Below are positions 18,089-28,130 of a stretch of 64,000 bases of DNA, one piece after another. The stretch comes from Deltaproteobacteria bacterium. GTDB lineage: Bacteria; Myxococcota_A; Polyangia; Polyangiales; Houyiibacteriaceae. Made by a program: the position numbers and the translations under genes. The notes beneath the pieces were generated by a model. It did not search any database. It saw only the letters and a program-made list of their open reading frames with translations, and was not told the DNA's origin. The stretch lies in NCBI GenBank assembly GCA_017644045.1, contig JAEPMI010000001.1:52461-116460 (forward strand), in the 5' to 3' direction. Numbering within the stretch: position 1 is the first letter of the stretch; every line of letters starts with the position of its first letter.

Positions 18089-21028
18089 GTGTCCGACTCG
18101 CATCACCCCACGGCGGTCGAAGTGCCGGAGGGCCGGCTACCGGCCACTCGGACCGCGCTCCCCGATGGGCTGCGCGCGGCTCGGGCGGAGCCCTCCTCCG
18201 AAGGGGGGACGGAAGTCGAGGAAGGCCCCGAGGGTCCGAAGCTCCGGCGCGGCAGCAAGATCGGGGTCTACGAGATCATCCGCCCCATCGGCGCTGGCGG
18301 GATGGGCTCGGTCCATCTGGCGCGTGACCCGCGTCTCGGTCGCCGGGTGGCGATCAAGGTCATCGCCGAGTCGAAGAAGGCGCTGCGGGAGCGACTCCTG
18401 GTCGAGGCCCGCAACACCGCTCGCTGCCGCCACGAGAACATCGTCGTCATCTTCGAGGTCGGCGAGATCGACGGCTTCCCCTTCCTGGTCCTCGAGTACC
18501 TGGAAGGGCAGGCGCTCGGTGAGCTGCTGGAGGGGAACACGCTCTCGCCGCGCAGGGCGGTCGAGATCGCGCTCCCGATCGCTCGCGCGCTCGAGGCCGC
18601 TCACGCGATGGGCGTGGTCCATCGCGACCTGAAGCCGGCCAACGTCTTCATCACCGAATCCGGCGCGGTGAAGGTGCTCGACTTCGGCGTGGCCAAAGCG
18701 ATCGGCCGCGACGCCTCGTTCGCTCGGGCGAGCGAGCGGCCGACCGACCCCCAGAAGCCGGGCGACCCGGACCGTACCGGCACCCGCCCGATCTCGAAGC
18801 CCCCGGAGGAAGAGGCGGCGGCGGGCGAATCCGAGCGGCCGAAGCCGAGGATCTCGATGCCACCCCCGGAGCTCTCCGACCTCACTCGGCCGGGCGTGAT
18901 CGTCGGGACGCTGCGCTACATGTCTCCAGAGCAGCTGCGGGCCGAGGAGGTCGATGGCCGCACGGACATCTGGGCGCTCGGGCTCTTGCTCCACCAGATG
19001 ATCGTGGGCGAGCACCCGCTCGGGGAGACGCTCCAGCCGCTGCGCCTCCAGGCGATGGCGGATGGGCTCCTCGAGATGCCCACGCAGGAGAAGATGGCCT
19101 CGGAGATCCCCGCTCCGATCGCCGCCATCATCGCGCGCTGCCTCCGGTCGAAAGCAGACGATCGCTACCCCGACGCGACCAGCCTCATCGCCGATCTCGA
19201 GGCCTACGCGAACTCGCGCGCGCGTGGCGCGGTCGCGGACGGCGAGTGCCCCTACCCGGGTCTCAGCAGCTTCCGCGAAGCCCACGCCGACGTCTTCTTC
19301 GGTCGCGACGGCGATGTCCGGCGGCTACGCGCGCGGCTGGTCGACCAACCGCTCGTGGTGGTCGCCGGCGCGTCGGGCGTCGGCAAGTCGTCGCTCGTAC
19401 AGGCGGGGCTCGTGCCCTCGCTGCTCGGTTCCGGTGAGCCATGGGAGGTGTTCCGACTGCGGCCTGGTCGTCGCCCGCTGGCCGCGTGTGCCGCGCTCCT
19501 GTCCGAGCTCTCGGGCGAGCACAGGGACACGGATGTCGATGCCCGCGTCGAGCGCCTACGCGACGAGCCGGGAACCCTCGGCACCGAGCTCCGCAGCCTC
19601 GCTCGCCGGCGAGGGTCGCGCGTGCTGCTCGTGGTCGATCAGCTCGAGGAGCTCTACACCCACGAGGTCCCCCGGAAGGACCGCCGCGCGTTCACCGACG
19701 CCATCAGCGCGGTCGCCGACGACGTCGCCTCACCGCTGCGAGTGGTCGCGACGCTCCGCGCGGACTTCACCGGACGGGTCGCGGAAGACGAGCGCTTCAT
19801 GGAGACGGTCACCCGCGGCCTCATGCTGCTGCCGCCGCTCGGTCGCGAAGGGCTCCGCGAGACCTTGGTCCAGCCGGCGGCGCTGGTCGGTCACACCGTG
19901 GACGAGGGTGTGGTCGACGCGATCCTGGACAGCGTGTCGGACACTCCGGGCGCGCTCCCGCTGCTCCAGTTCGCCGCCACGAAGCTCTGGGACGGTCGCG
20001 ACAAGGAGAACCAGGTCCTCACCCGCGCGTCCTACGACGCCATGGGTGGCATCGAGGGCGCGCTGGCGAGCCACGCGGACGCGGTCTTCGCCGAGCTCCC
20101 ACACGAGACCCGCGAGGAAGCCCGGCCGGTGTTCCTTCGTCTGGTCACCCCCGAGCGAACGCGCGCGATCGCGACGCTCGCGGAGCTCTCCGAGCAGAGC
20201 AAGCGACCGAAGCGGGTGCGGGAGCTCGTCGAGGCGCTGGTCCGAGCGCGCCTGCTCGTGGCGCACGACGGCAGCGAGGAGACCACCATCGAGATCGCGC
20301 ACGAGGCGCTCATCGAGAGTTGGCCGATGCTCGGTCGGTGGATCGAAGCGGAGCGCGACGACGTGGTCGCCCTCCATCAGCTCCGAGACGCCGCGCGACA
20401 GTGGGACGCGCGCGGCCGACCGAGCGGTCTCCTCTGGCGTGGGGACGCGCTGGGCACGGCGGACCGCCTCAAGGAGAAGGAGAGCTCGCTCTCGAAGCAG
20501 GAGCGCGCCTTCCTCGACGCCGCCCTCGACGCGGAACACCGCTCGCGGCGTCGGCGGCGCTGGGGCTTGATCGCCGCGATGGCGATCGCGTTCGCCGTCT
20601 CCGCGGGTGCGCTCCTGGCGATGATCCTCATCGGCGGCGCGGAGCGCTCCGCTCGCGAAGAGGCGGAGCGCGCTCGCGACGAGGCCGAGCGAGCGCTCGC
20701 CGCCGAGCAGCAAGCCACGAACGCCGCCGAGCAAGCGGCCCAGGAACGCGCTCAGCGAGAAGCCGCCGAGAGCCGGGCGGCCGAGTCGGAGGCCGAGGTC
20801 GAGCTCCGCGAAGAGGACCTCGCGATGTCCAACGCTCAACTCGCGGAGGCGCTCGAGCGACAGCGCGCCGCCGCCGAGCGAGCGCGCGGCGCGCGGGTGG
20901 CCGCCGAGCGCGAGGCCAGCCGCGCGCAGCAAGCCGAGCAGTCGGTCCGAGGGCTTCTCGCCGAGCGCGAGCGGCGCCTCCGCGAGCTCGAGCGGCGGCT
21001 CTCCAAGATCAGCACCGAGCTTCGCTGA
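18089..21028 (+). CDS. Ser/Thr protein kinase fused to STAND NTPase and coiled coil, 979 aa
   Basis: GTG start set by the TACGCT box 7 nt upstream. The kinase domain (about 58-375) has GAGGMGSV (Gly loop), K90, HRDLKPAN (D180), DFG (198-200) and SPE (279-281), so it should be active. The activation segment holds an unusual insert of about 60 residues (205-265), rich in Arg, Pro and Glu. Next is an nSTAND1-like NTPase starting CPYPGLSSF (387) with VFFGRD and Walker A GASGVGKSS (426-434). A membrane helix near 827-850 is followed by about 125 residues of Glu/Arg/Ala coiled coil to the end. Relatives often end in WD40 repeats; here the coiled coil replaces them. Confidence 0.9.
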   Translation: MSDSHHPTAVEVPEGRLPATRTALPDGLRAARAEPSSEGGTEVEEGPEGPKLRRGSKIGVYEIIRPIGAGGMGSVHLARDPRLGRRVAIKVIAESKKALRERLLVEARNTARCRHENIVVIFEVGEIDGFPFLVLEYLEGQALGELLEGNTLSPRRAVEIALPIARALEAAHAMGVVHRDLKPANVFITESGAVKVLDFGVAKAIGRDASFARASERPTDPQKPGDPDRTGTRPISKPPEEEAAAGESERPKPRISMPPPELSDLTRPGVIVGTLRYMSPEQLRAEEVDGRTDIWALGLLLHQMIVGEHPLGETLQPLRLQAMADGLLEMPTQEKMASEIPAPIAAIIARCLRSKADDRYPDATSLIADLEAYANSRARGAVADGECPYPGLSSFREAHADVFFGRDGDVRRLRARLVDQPLVVVAGASGVGKSSLVQAGLVPSLLGSGEPWEVFRLRPGRRPLAACAALLSELSGEHRDTDVDARVERLRDEPGTLGTELRSLARRRGSRVLLVVDQLEELYTHEVPRKDRRAFTDAISAVADDVASPLRVVATLRADFTGRVAEDERFMETVTRGLMLLPPLGREGLRETLVQPAALVGHTVDEGVVDAILDSVSDTPGALPLLQFAATKLWDGRDKENQVLTRASYDAMGGIEGALASHADAVFAELPHETREEARPVFLRLVTPERTRAIATLAELSEQSKRPKRVRELVEALVRARLLVAHDGSEETTIEIAHEALIESWPMLGRWIEAERDDVVALHQLRDAARQWDARGRPSGLLWRGDALGTADRLKEKESSLSKQERAFLDAALDAEHRSRRRRRWGLIAAMAIAFAVSAGALLAMILIGGAERSAREEAERARDEAERALAAEQQATNAAEQAAQERAQREAAESRAAESEAEVELREEDLAMSNAQLAEALERQRAAAERARGARVAAEREASRAQQAEQSVRGLLAERERRLRELERRLSKISTELR

Positions 21029-21151
21029 ACAGCCGGCGGCCGCGACCGTCCGCCGCAGGGTGCCGGCCGGAGGAGCCCAGGCCACTTCGAAGATGCTCGA
21101 TGACTTCCGAACGGGTCCCCACGTCGTTCCCCAACGCCGCCCTCCATGGTC

Positions 21152-21157
21152 TAGAGT
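21152..21157 (+). promoter_or_regulatory. TAGAGT box 7 nt before an ATG
   Basis: The box ends 7 nt before the ATG at 21165. It selects that ATG over the possible upstream extension to 21060, whose added residues are low-complexity. Confidence 0.45.
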
Positions 21158-21164
21158 ACGGCCC

Positions 21165-21833
21165 ATGTCAGGAACGGACGAAGTGGTCGTCGCAGTGTTG
21201 GAGAAGCTCTTGGGGCGAACCAAGGCCGACATTCGTGAAGACCCGAGACGGTACGCGGCGTTCTTCTCGGACGACATGTTTTGGGAAGCGCTCGGCGCGA
21301 CGATCGACTGGAAGCAATTCCAGCTACCCGCTGCAGACGAGAGTTCGTCGGCCGCCAGGTTCTACGGCCGAACCGACTTCGACCTGGCGGCGTCGTTGTG
21401 TGACGTCGAGGCGATCGACAGCTCTCACTCGGGCATGGGCCCCCTCGCGGCGCTCCAGGATCGCCTCGTGTCCGGAGAGTTCTCACCGGCCGACCTCGGA
21501 GAAGCCTTCGTCGGCGTCGAGATGCGAATCGATGTGACCGGAAGCCTCGTCGAGGCAGCCACGGCCATGTTCTTGCTTCGCGAGGGTCCGGTGTTGACCC
21601 CTGACGAGTACTGGGAGATCGATCCCGAGTGGGCAGCGCTCCTGGGTGCCTTCGACTCGACGCTCGTCGATCACCTCGGGTGGTTCTTTCAGTCCCCGTC
21701 GATGGCGCGCAGCACCGGGGGCATGCCCGTGGAGAGGCTGCTCTCGGTGGCGCCCAACGATTCGACGATCGAGACGGTCGCCCAGATTCAGATCGGAGAA
21801 CACCAGGGAAGCATCAAGCTCTGCCGCGTGTGA
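21165..21833 (+). CDS. Hypothetical protein, 222 aa
   Basis: Not recognised. It is a soluble, mixed alpha/beta protein with no signal peptide, with Trp/Phe-rich stretches such as DDMFWEALGATIDW and DEYWEIDPEWAALL, and one Cys near residue 77 and another near the C-terminus. G+C at third positions is a little lower than in its neighbours, seen in codons such as tttggg and caattcc. It stands alone between the STAND kinase and the convergent lon gene. No functional motif was found. Confidence 0.65.
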   Translation: MSGTDEVVVAVLEKLLGRTKADIREDPRRYAAFFSDDMFWEALGATIDWKQFQLPAADESSSAARFYGRTDFDLAASLCDVEAIDSSHSGMGPLAALQDRLVSGEFSPADLGEAFVGVEMRIDVTGSLVEAATAMFLLREGPVLTPDEYWEIDPEWAALLGAFDSTLVDHLGWFFQSPSMARSTGGMPVERLLSVAPNDSTIETVAQIQIGEHQGSIKLCRV

Positions 21834-21876
21834 GCGGGAGAGCCGCGATACCTCCCTAGCGACCCCGAGGTCGTGC

Positions 21877-24228
21877 TCAGGTCGCGAGGTGGGTGACCGA
21901 GTCGCCGTCGCCGCCGGTGGGCGGTACGGGCATCGGCTCGAGCGCGGCCTCGAGGACCTCGTCCATCGAGTCGACCAGCACGAACTCCATCGTCTCGCGC
22001 ACCGACTCCGGCACGTCGTCGAGGTCGACGGCGTTCTTCTTCGGCAGCACGACCCGGTCGAAGCCCGCTCGGCGGGCGGCGAGCACCTTCGCGTCGATGC
22101 CGCCGACCGGGAGCACGCGACCGCGGAGGGTCGCCTCACCGGTCATCGCGGTGTCCGGTCGGATCTTGCGCCCGCTCAGGAGCGACGCGAAGGCGGTGAA
22201 GATGGTCACGCCCGCGGAAGGCCCGTCCTTCTGCACCGCGCCCGCCGGGACGTGCAGGTGGAGGTCCTGGGTCTCGAAGACGTCCGAGTCGACGCCCAGC
22301 TCCGCGGCGTGCGAGCGGATATAAGCGAGCGCTGCGCGCGCCGACTCGTTCATCACGTCCCCGAGCTGGCCGGTGATCTCGAGCTTGCCCTTGCCCGGCA
22401 TCTTGGTGGTCTCGACGTAGAGCACGTCGCCGCCCACCGGCGTCCAGGCGAGGCCCGCGGCGACCCCCGCCGGCCGCTCGCGCTCGGCGAGCTGCTGCAG
22501 GAAGCGCGGCTTGCCGAGGACCTCACGGACTCGCTTCTCGTCGAGCGCCGCGGCGCCCTGGTTGTCGCGAGCGACGTCGAGCGCCACCGCACGCAGGAGC
22601 TTCTTCAGCTGCTGCTCCAGCTTTCGCACGCCCGCCTCGCGGGTGTAGTCGCGGACGATCTGGAGCATCTGCGCCTCCTCGATCTCGATGTCCTCGAGAC
22701 CGTGTCGGTCGAGCTGCTTGGGCCACAGATGCCTCAGCGCGATCTGGACCTTCTCCTCGTCGGTGTAGCCGGTGACCTCGATGATCTCGAGGCGGTCACG
22801 CAGCGGCGCCGAGATCGGCCCGAGCTGGTTGGCGGTCGCGATGAAGAGCACCTCCGAGAGATCGAAGGGCAGGTCCACGTAGTGATCCTGGAAGCGATCG
22901 TTCTGCTCGGGGTCGAGCAGCTCGAGGAGCGCCGCCTGCGGATCGCCGGCCCAGTTGCTCACGCCGACCTTGTCGATCTCGTCCAGCACCACGACCGGGT
23001 TCTTCACCTCGGACTTGCGGATCGCCGACATCACCCGACCGGCCATCGCGCCGACGTAGGTTCTGCGGTGACCACGGATCTCCGCCTCGTCGCGAACGCC
23101 GCCGAGGCTGACTCGGACGAGCGGTCGACCGGTGGCGTCGGCCACCGACTGCGCGAGGCTGGTCTTGCCGACGCCGGGCGGACCGACGAGGCAGAGGGTG
23201 GTGCCACGCGCTTCGGGCGCGAGCTTGAGCACGGCCATGTGCTCGAGGATCCGGCGCTTCACGTCGTCGAGACCGAAGTGGTCGGACTCGAGGTGATCGG
23301 AGACCGCCTGCAGATCCACGGGCGCCTCCGCGCGCTCCTGCCACGGAAGCTCCGCGAGGGTCTCGAGCCACGTGCGAACGACGTTGGCCTCCGGCGCTTG
23401 CGGGTTGAGGTTGCGCAGCCGCTTCATCTCCCGCTGCACCGTCTTCTGGTGCTCCTCGGGGATGATCTCCTCGAGGGTGGCCTCGAGCGCGTCCAGCGGA
23501 TCCTCGTCGTCTCCGTCGAGCTCGCCGAGCTCCTTCTGGATGGCCTTGAGCTGCTGCCGCAGCAGCTGCTCCTTCTGATGCTTCGAGAGCTGCTTGCGCA
23601 CCTCCGAGTCGACGCGGCTCTTCAGCTCCGCGCTCGCGCGGGCTTCGGAGACCAGCTCGGCCACCCGACGCAGCCGCGCCGGCACGGAGCGCTCGCGAAG
23701 GAGCTCGACCTTCGAGGCCGAGGGCACCTCGAGCCAGCCACCGACGATGTCGGCGACGCGCGCCGGACTCGCGCCGGGGAGCGCGGCCAGGAGCGCCTTG
23801 TCGACGCCGAGCTCCTGCAGGCGAGCGACGAGCGCCGTGGCCAGGGCGCGCGCCTCCTCGCCGTTGGCGTCGGTGTCCGAGGCGGGCTCACAGCGAGCGC
23901 GCCAGAAGGGTGTGTGCGCAGTGAGCTCGGTGAGCTCGACGCGCTGGATCCCCTCGACGACGAGGATCTGACCGCGGCGACCGCGGTCGACCTTGTCCTT
24001 CACCCGGGCGAGGATCGCGACGGGATGGAGATCGGCGAGGACGGGATCCAGCACCTTGGAGTCGTGCTGCACGGCGAGGAGGACCTCCTCGTCGCGGTTG
24101 AGGGAACGGGTGAGGGCCCGGGACTTCTCGCGACCGACGGGCAGTGAGGTGAGGCGACCCGGCAGGATCACGCCGCGCCGCAGGGGGAGGAGCGGCCAGT
24201 CCCGGCCGCTGTGGGTGGGGGTTGTCAT
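21877..24228 (-). CDS. lon: ATP-dependent Lon protease (endopeptidase La), 783 aa
   Basis: Full-length Lon. N-terminal substrate domain (PLLPLRRGVILPG), coiled linker (KQLSKHQKEQLLRQQLKAI), AAA+ module with Walker A GPPGVGKTS near residue 348 and VVVLDEIDKVG (Walker B), and C-terminal peptidase with catalytic S671 in KDGPSAGV and K714 in GGIDAKVLAAR. The 43-residue Ser-Lys spacing is normal. It degrades misfolded and some regulatory proteins in the cytoplasm. I chose the ATG at 24228; an in-frame TTG nine bases upstream is less likely. No ribosome site or -10 box was clear. Next upstream on the same strand is SIR2, 42 bp away. Confidence 0.97.
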   Translation of the reverse strand: MTTPTHSGRDWPLLPLRRGVILPGRLTSLPVGREKSRALTRSLNRDEEVLLAVQHDSKVLDPVLADLHPVAILARVKDKVDRGRRGQILVVEGIQRVELTELTAHTPFWRARCEPASDTDANGEEARALATALVARLQELGVDKALLAALPGASPARVADIVGGWLEVPSASKVELLRERSVPARLRRVAELVSEARASAELKSRVDSEVRKQLSKHQKEQLLRQQLKAIQKELGELDGDDEDPLDALEATLEEIIPEEHQKTVQREMKRLRNLNPQAPEANVVRTWLETLAELPWQERAEAPVDLQAVSDHLESDHFGLDDVKRRILEHMAVLKLAPEARGTTLCLVGPPGVGKTSLAQSVADATGRPLVRVSLGGVRDEAEIRGHRRTYVGAMAGRVMSAIRKSEVKNPVVVLDEIDKVGVSNWAGDPQAALLELLDPEQNDRFQDHYVDLPFDLSEVLFIATANQLGPISAPLRDRLEIIEVTGYTDEEKVQIALRHLWPKQLDRHGLEDIEIEEAQMLQIVRDYTREAGVRKLEQQLKKLLRAVALDVARDNQGAAALDEKRVREVLGKPRFLQQLAERERPAGVAAGLAWTPVGGDVLYVETTKMPGKGKLEITGQLGDVMNESARAALAYIRSHAAELGVDSDVFETQDLHLHVPAGAVQKDGPSAGVTIFTAFASLLSGRKIRPDTAMTGEATLRGRVLPVGGIDAKVLAARRAGFDRVVLPKKNAVDLDDVPESVRETMEFVLVDSMDEVLEAALEPMPVPPTGGDGDSVTHLAT

Positions 24229-24270
24229 CGGCGGCAAGCTGGGTCGCTGATCGACCCCGTCAAGGCACGC

Positions 24271-25116
24271 TCAGCCCTGCAATCGTGGGATGAGCGCTGG
24301 AAGTAACTCTCCCGCTCGAGCCGCGACTTTCAGTGTTGCGTGCGGATCTCCGCGCGTCTCACCGAGGTTCACGAGCGCGATCGGCTGGCCCCTCTTGGAG
24401 GCGCCCCGAACGAAGCGATAGCCGCTGTACACGGCGAGCGACGAGCCCACGACCAACAGCACGTCGGCGGCGTCGACGATGTCCCAGGCGGCCTGGACCC
24501 GCTCCTTCGGGACACCTTCGCCGAAGAAGACCACGTGCGGTTTGAGCGGTCCGCCGCAGCGTTCGCAGCCGACCACCAGGAAGTGCTCGTCCGGATCGAT
24601 CTCCGCGTCGCCGTCCGGCGCCATCTCCGCTCTGCGCGCGACCCAATCGGGGTTCGCCTCGGCGAGCCGTCGCTGCAACTCCGTCCGTGGTGAGATCGCG
24701 CGGCACTCCAGACACACGACCTCCGCGAGCGCCCCGTGGAGCTCGACGACGTTGCGGCTGCCCGCCTCGTGGTGGAGGCGATCGACGTTCTGCGTGACCA
24801 GCCCGGTCAGCAGCCCCGCGGACTCCATCTCGGCCAGCGCGCGGTGCGCCGGGTTCGGCTCGGCGCCCGAGAAGCGCTCCCAGCCGACCATCGCTCGTGC
24901 CCAGTAGCGGCGACGGGTGGCGGGCTCGCCGATGAAGCCCTTGTACTGGATCGGGTTCCGGGCACGGCGCCTCGTCTCCGGCCCCCGGTAGTCGGGAATG
25001 CCGGACTCGGTGCTGCAGCCGGCGCCGGTCAGAACGGCGACTCGGCGGCCGGCGAGGAGTCGGACCAGATCGTCCAGGGTGCCCGTCGGGGCGCTCTCGG
25101 GGGCGGGATTCGGCAC
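24271..25116 (-). CDS. NAD-dependent protein deacylase, SIR2 family, 281 aa
   Basis: Classic sirtuin motifs in order: [15 protein letters not shown] (31-45, NAD binding), TQNVDRLH (108-115), catalytic H127 in LHG, and a four-Cys zinc site (CLEC at 135-138, CERC near 184-187), then [10 protein letters not shown]. It should remove acyl groups from protein lysines using NAD. No Tyr/Arg pair typical of desuccinylases was noticed. The only usable start is a GTG at 25116. It is divergent from the SbcCD-like cassette (63 bp apart) and is followed by lon on the same strand. Confidence 0.93.
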   Translation of the reverse strand: MPNPAPESAPTGTLDDLVRLLAGRRVAVLTGAGCSTESGIPDYRGPETRRRARNPIQYKGFIGEPATRRRYWARAMVGWERFSGAEPNPAHRALAEMESAGLLTGLVTQNVDRLHHEAGSRNVVELHGALAEVVCLECRAISPRTELQRRLAEANPDWVARRAEMAPDGDAEIDPDEHFLVVGCERCGGPLKPHVVFFGEGVPKERVQAAWDIVDAADVLLVVGSSLAVYSGYRFVRGASKRGQPIALVNLGETRGDPHATLKVAARAGELLPALIPRLQG

Positions 25117-25143
25117 GGATTGGTGGTGAAAAGGTGGGCTCGA

Positions 25144-25173
25144 TTCACCTCGGGGTCGACCCGGTGCTACCAA
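25144..25173 (+). promoter_or_regulatory. Possible promoter of the SbcCD-like cassette
   Basis: TTCACC (25144-25149) and TACCAA (25168-25173) are 18 bp apart. The second box ends 6 nt before the GTG at 25180, matching the pattern of short-leader starts seen across the window. Confidence 0.4.
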
Positions 25174-25179
25174 CGGGCC

Positions 25180-27057
25180 GTGACCGGGGACGGATCGACC
25201 CAGGAGCCGACGGAGGCCGACGCGCGGATCGCGGCGGAGTCGCTCGCCCTTCGTCGGTCGGCGCTCGATCCGCTCCGTGCGATCGGCGCGGCGGAGTCTG
25301 CGGGGTTCTCGAGCGACACCGCCGAGCGCCACGCGCTGGCCGAGCTCCTCGAACGGCTGGAAGACGTCGGCACCGTCGTCCTCTCGGGCGACCCGGAGGG
25401 GCGATCCCGGGTCACCGCGCTCCTCGTGGCGGACGCCTGGGTCCGGGGCGAGGAGCGCGTCCTCTTCGTCGGGCCGAGACCGCGAGCGGTGGACCGGCTG
25501 TGCGCGCGCTGCGAGCGTGACCTGATCGAGGTCCGCAACGAACGCGGGGCCTACACGGGGGCCGGGCTCTTCTGGGTGCCGGACCTCGACGCGGCACCCC
25601 CCGGACTCGGTGGCGCGGATCCCTTCGCGCGAGTGATCCACGTCGGAGCTCCGGTGGACGGTCCACCCTGGAGCGGGCCGACCGTCTGGGTCACCGATGA
25701 GCTCGACGGCGTGGCCGCGCCGGCGTTGGTGCTCACGCCGGCTCGTCGGCACGGCGCGCCGACCGGGCCGGAAGGCGAGGCGGTGGATGCCGTACTCCAG
25801 GAACCGCTGCTCTGCCTCGAGCCCGCGCTCGGTCCGCTCGCTCGGCGGGCGGCCGAGGGAACGAACGCCGACCGCGGGGCGGTGCTCGGTCGACTGACGA
25901 CGCGGCTCGGTCGGATGGTCCGCGCGGCGCGGGCAAAGAGGAGCGACGACGGAGCGGAGACCGCGCGCCAGCTCGCGAGCGACCACGACGGGATCGACGA
26001 CGGGATGCTCGCCGCCGCGCTGGACGCGGCGGGCGCCGGAGCGGCCGAGCTCGCTGCGCTCGAGGCCGAGCGAGCGCGGCTCGAGGAGCTCCGCGCCACG
26101 CTCACGGGGGCGAACGATCCGGTCTTCGAGCTGCTCATGGTGCGAGCACGGGCCGCGCTCGCCGCGGGTAACGGAGCCGCGCTCGTCCTGCCGGGTCGGG
26201 CGAGCCGCGAGGCGGCCCTGGAGGCGCTGGGAGACTCCGTCGCGGCCGGCGAGTCGGTCGAGGACCGGCTCGCCGCCGCGCGCGCTGGAGCGGTCGCCGT
26301 CGTCAGCCTCGCAGAGCACCGCGAAGAGCGCCTCGACCGGGTCGCCTATGCCGGGCTCCGTGTGATCGCCGACGCTCGGAGCCCGATCCCCGAAGCGACC
26401 GAGCTCGTGGGGGAAGGAACCTCGGACGACGCGCCCACGGTGGCCGACGACTTCACGCACGAGCTCGATGCCGACGAAGAGCAGTGGGCCCACTGGCGGC
26501 GGGTGCTCGCTCTCGACGCGCCGCTCGCGCATCCCACCGCGCGTGACGCCGTCGAGCGCGGCCGGGAACGCTCGGCGCACCCTTGGCGCCTCGCGCGACT
26601 CCGCCGGGACGAAGGAGACGCGCTCGTGGTGATCGGCGAGTCGCGCGATTGGGAGCCTGCCCACCCGACGCTCGACGAGGGAGTGTTCCACGCCGAGCTC
26701 GAGCTGCTCCGCGTCGCGCGCGTGCGACTGGAGCGCGCGCTCGCCGACGCCAGGTCCACGTGGGCGCGGGCTCGCACCGAGCTCGCCAAGCGCCGACGAG
26801 CGGCCGAGAGCGCCATCGAGGAAGCGCGACGCCGCAAGGAGCGGGCGCTCGGAGACGACGCACGCCGCGACGCGGCCCGCGCGCTCGAAGAGGCCGAGGC
26901 AGCGCTCGCCCCTCTCGACGACGAGGCACGAACTCTCATGGCCACCCACGACGCCGAACGGCGGCGAGCGTTCGAACGGTTCGCGACGCGGTCGACCGTG
27001 GAGGCGATCGAGGACGACGGAGCTTCGTCACACCCGGGAGCGAGAGTGGCTGGCTGA
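25180..27057 (+). CDS. Unknown protein, possible degenerate SF1-helicase, first gene of SbcCD-like cassette, 625 aa
   Basis: Not assigned to a family. Residues about 60-210 read [16 protein letters not shown], then [22 protein letters not shown] and ALVLTPARR. This order resembles helicase motifs I, Ia, II and III, but the Walker A Lys is absent (EGRSR instead of GxGKT). A later part ([18 protein letters not shown]...[19 protein letters not shown]) is placed like SF1 motifs IV-V. The last 130 residues are an Arg/Glu/Ala coiled coil. Start GTG at 25180. Its stop shares a base with the next start (TGATG), so it is tightly coupled to the nuclease gene. A structural partner of the SbcD/SbcC-like pair is my inference. 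Confidence 0.7.
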   Translation: MTGDGSTQEPTEADARIAAESLALRRSALDPLRAIGAAESAGFSSDTAERHALAELLERLEDVGTVVLSGDPEGRSRVTALLVADAWVRGEERVLFVGPRPRAVDRLCARCERDLIEVRNERGAYTGAGLFWVPDLDAAPPGLGGADPFARVIHVGAPVDGPPWSGPTVWVTDELDGVAAPALVLTPARRHGAPTGPEGEAVDAVLQEPLLCLEPALGPLARRAAEGTNADRGAVLGRLTTRLGRMVRAARAKRSDDGAETARQLASDHDGIDDGMLAAALDAAGAGAAELAALEAERARLEELRATLTGANDPVFELLMVRARAALAAGNGAALVLPGRASREAALEALGDSVAAGESVEDRLAAARAGAVAVVSLAEHREERLDRVAYAGLRVIADARSPIPEATELVGEGTSDDAPTVADDFTHELDADEEQWAHWRRVLALDAPLAHPTARDAVERGRERSAHPWRLARLRRDEGDALVVIGESRDWEPAHPTLDEGVFHAELELLRVARVRLERALADARSTWARARTELAKRRRAAESAIEEARRRKERALGDDARRDAARALEEAEAALAPLDDEARTLMATHDAERRRAFERFATRSTVEAIEDDGASSHPGARVAG

Positions 27058-28130
27058 TGCTCCGGCTCCTCCACACCGCCGACTGGCACCTCGGTCGTCG
27101 CTTCCCGAGCTTCGAGCCGCACGCCGCGCGCGCGCTGACCCGCGCCCGGCTCGACGCCGTGCAGCGGCTGCTCGCGCTCGGTGAACGGCTGGCGGTGGAC
27201 GCCATTCTCTGCGCCGGAGACCTCTTCGACGAGCCCGCCCCGGATGCGGCGGTCACCGAACCGCTCGCCGAGCTCCTCGCGGCGCACGAACGTCCCATCG
27301 TGCTCCTGCCAGGCAACCACGACCCGCTCGGTGGCGCGCAGAGCCCGTGGGATCCGAAGCACCCGTTCCGTCGCGCACTGCCCGACTCCGTCCACGTCGT
27401 CGACCGGGACGATTTCGAGCTCGAGCTCGAGGGCGGCGTCATCGTCGCCTCGCCCTGTCGTTCCACCGCCGGCGCGGCGCCCGTCGCCGAGCGACTCCCG
27501 GCGCGGCGCGAGGGAGACGAGCGGGTGCGGGTGGGACTGGCGCACGGTTCGACCTTCGGCAGCGCCGCGCCGTTCCCGGTGGAGCCCGAGTCCATCGCGG
27601 CGCTCGGCCTCGACTACCTCGCGCTGGGCGATCACCACGGGCTGGAGGTGCACGGCGGCGCGACCACGATCGCGTATCCCGGCACCCCCGAGCCCACGTC
27701 TCATGGCGAGAGCCACGCCGGCCACGTGTTGCTGGCGATGGTCGCCCGCGGGCGCGCGTTCTGCGAGCCCGAGGCCGTGCACCGGTGGCACTGGCGTGAT
27801 GTCACGATCGAAGGGCTGGACGACCTGGCGATCCTCGCCGACGACGACCTCGGCGACACCGTTCTCCGGGTACGCTTCGACGCGACGTTCACCCCGGCGG
27901 AGCAGGCCCGGGCGGAAGCGCTCCTGACCCGCATCGGTCGCGCGACCGACGCCCTGACGATCGAGCGTAGCGGTCTTCGGCTCGATCTCACCGACGCCGA
28001 CGCGCCCCTCGACGAGCTCTCGCCGCTCCTCGCCGACGCCGGGCACACGCTGCTCGAGCAAGCGCGCGCGGGCGACGCCGAAGCCGAGCGCGCGCTCCGC
28101 CACCTCTTCCGACTCGCGGTGGACCGATGA
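27057..28130 (+). CDS. SbcD/Mre11-like metallophosphoesterase nuclease, 357 aa
   Basis: Calcineurin-like phosphoesterase with the Mre11 set of metal ligands: D9 and H11 in TADWHLGRR, D55 in GDLFD, N87-H88-D89 in PGNHD, then LAHGS and LGDHHG (His ligands). A small C-terminal capping region follows. Such proteins cut DNA ends together with an SMC-like ATPase. The gene starts on the last base of the previous stop and overlaps the next gene by 4 bp (ATGA), as expected for a complex. It is more like the short YhaO/SbcD branch than E. coli SbcD; exact substrate unknown. Confidence 0.88.
   Translation: MLRLLHTADWHLGRRFPSFEPHAARALTRARLDAVQRLLALGERLAVDAILCAGDLFDEPAPDAAVTEPLAELLAAHERPIVLLPGNHDPLGGAQSPWDPKHPFRRALPDSVHVVDRDDFELELEGGVIVASPCRSTAGAAPVAERLPARREGDERVRVGLAHGSTFGSAAPFPVEPESIAALGLDYLALGDHHGLEVHGGATTIAYPGTPEPTSHGESHAGHVLLAMVARGRAFCEPEAVHRWHWRDVTIEGLDDLAILADDDLGDTVLRVRFDATFTPAEQARAEALLTRIGRATDALTIERSGLRLDLTDADAPLDELSPLLADAGHTLLEQARAGDAEAERALRHLFRLAVDR

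Noticed and set aside
24271..25116. SIR2 as part of an anti-phage system with the neighbouring SbcCD-like genes
   Set aside because: The protein has the full canonical deacylase motifs and zinc site, and is divergently transcribed; defence SIR2 proteins are usually fused to or co-directed with other effectors.
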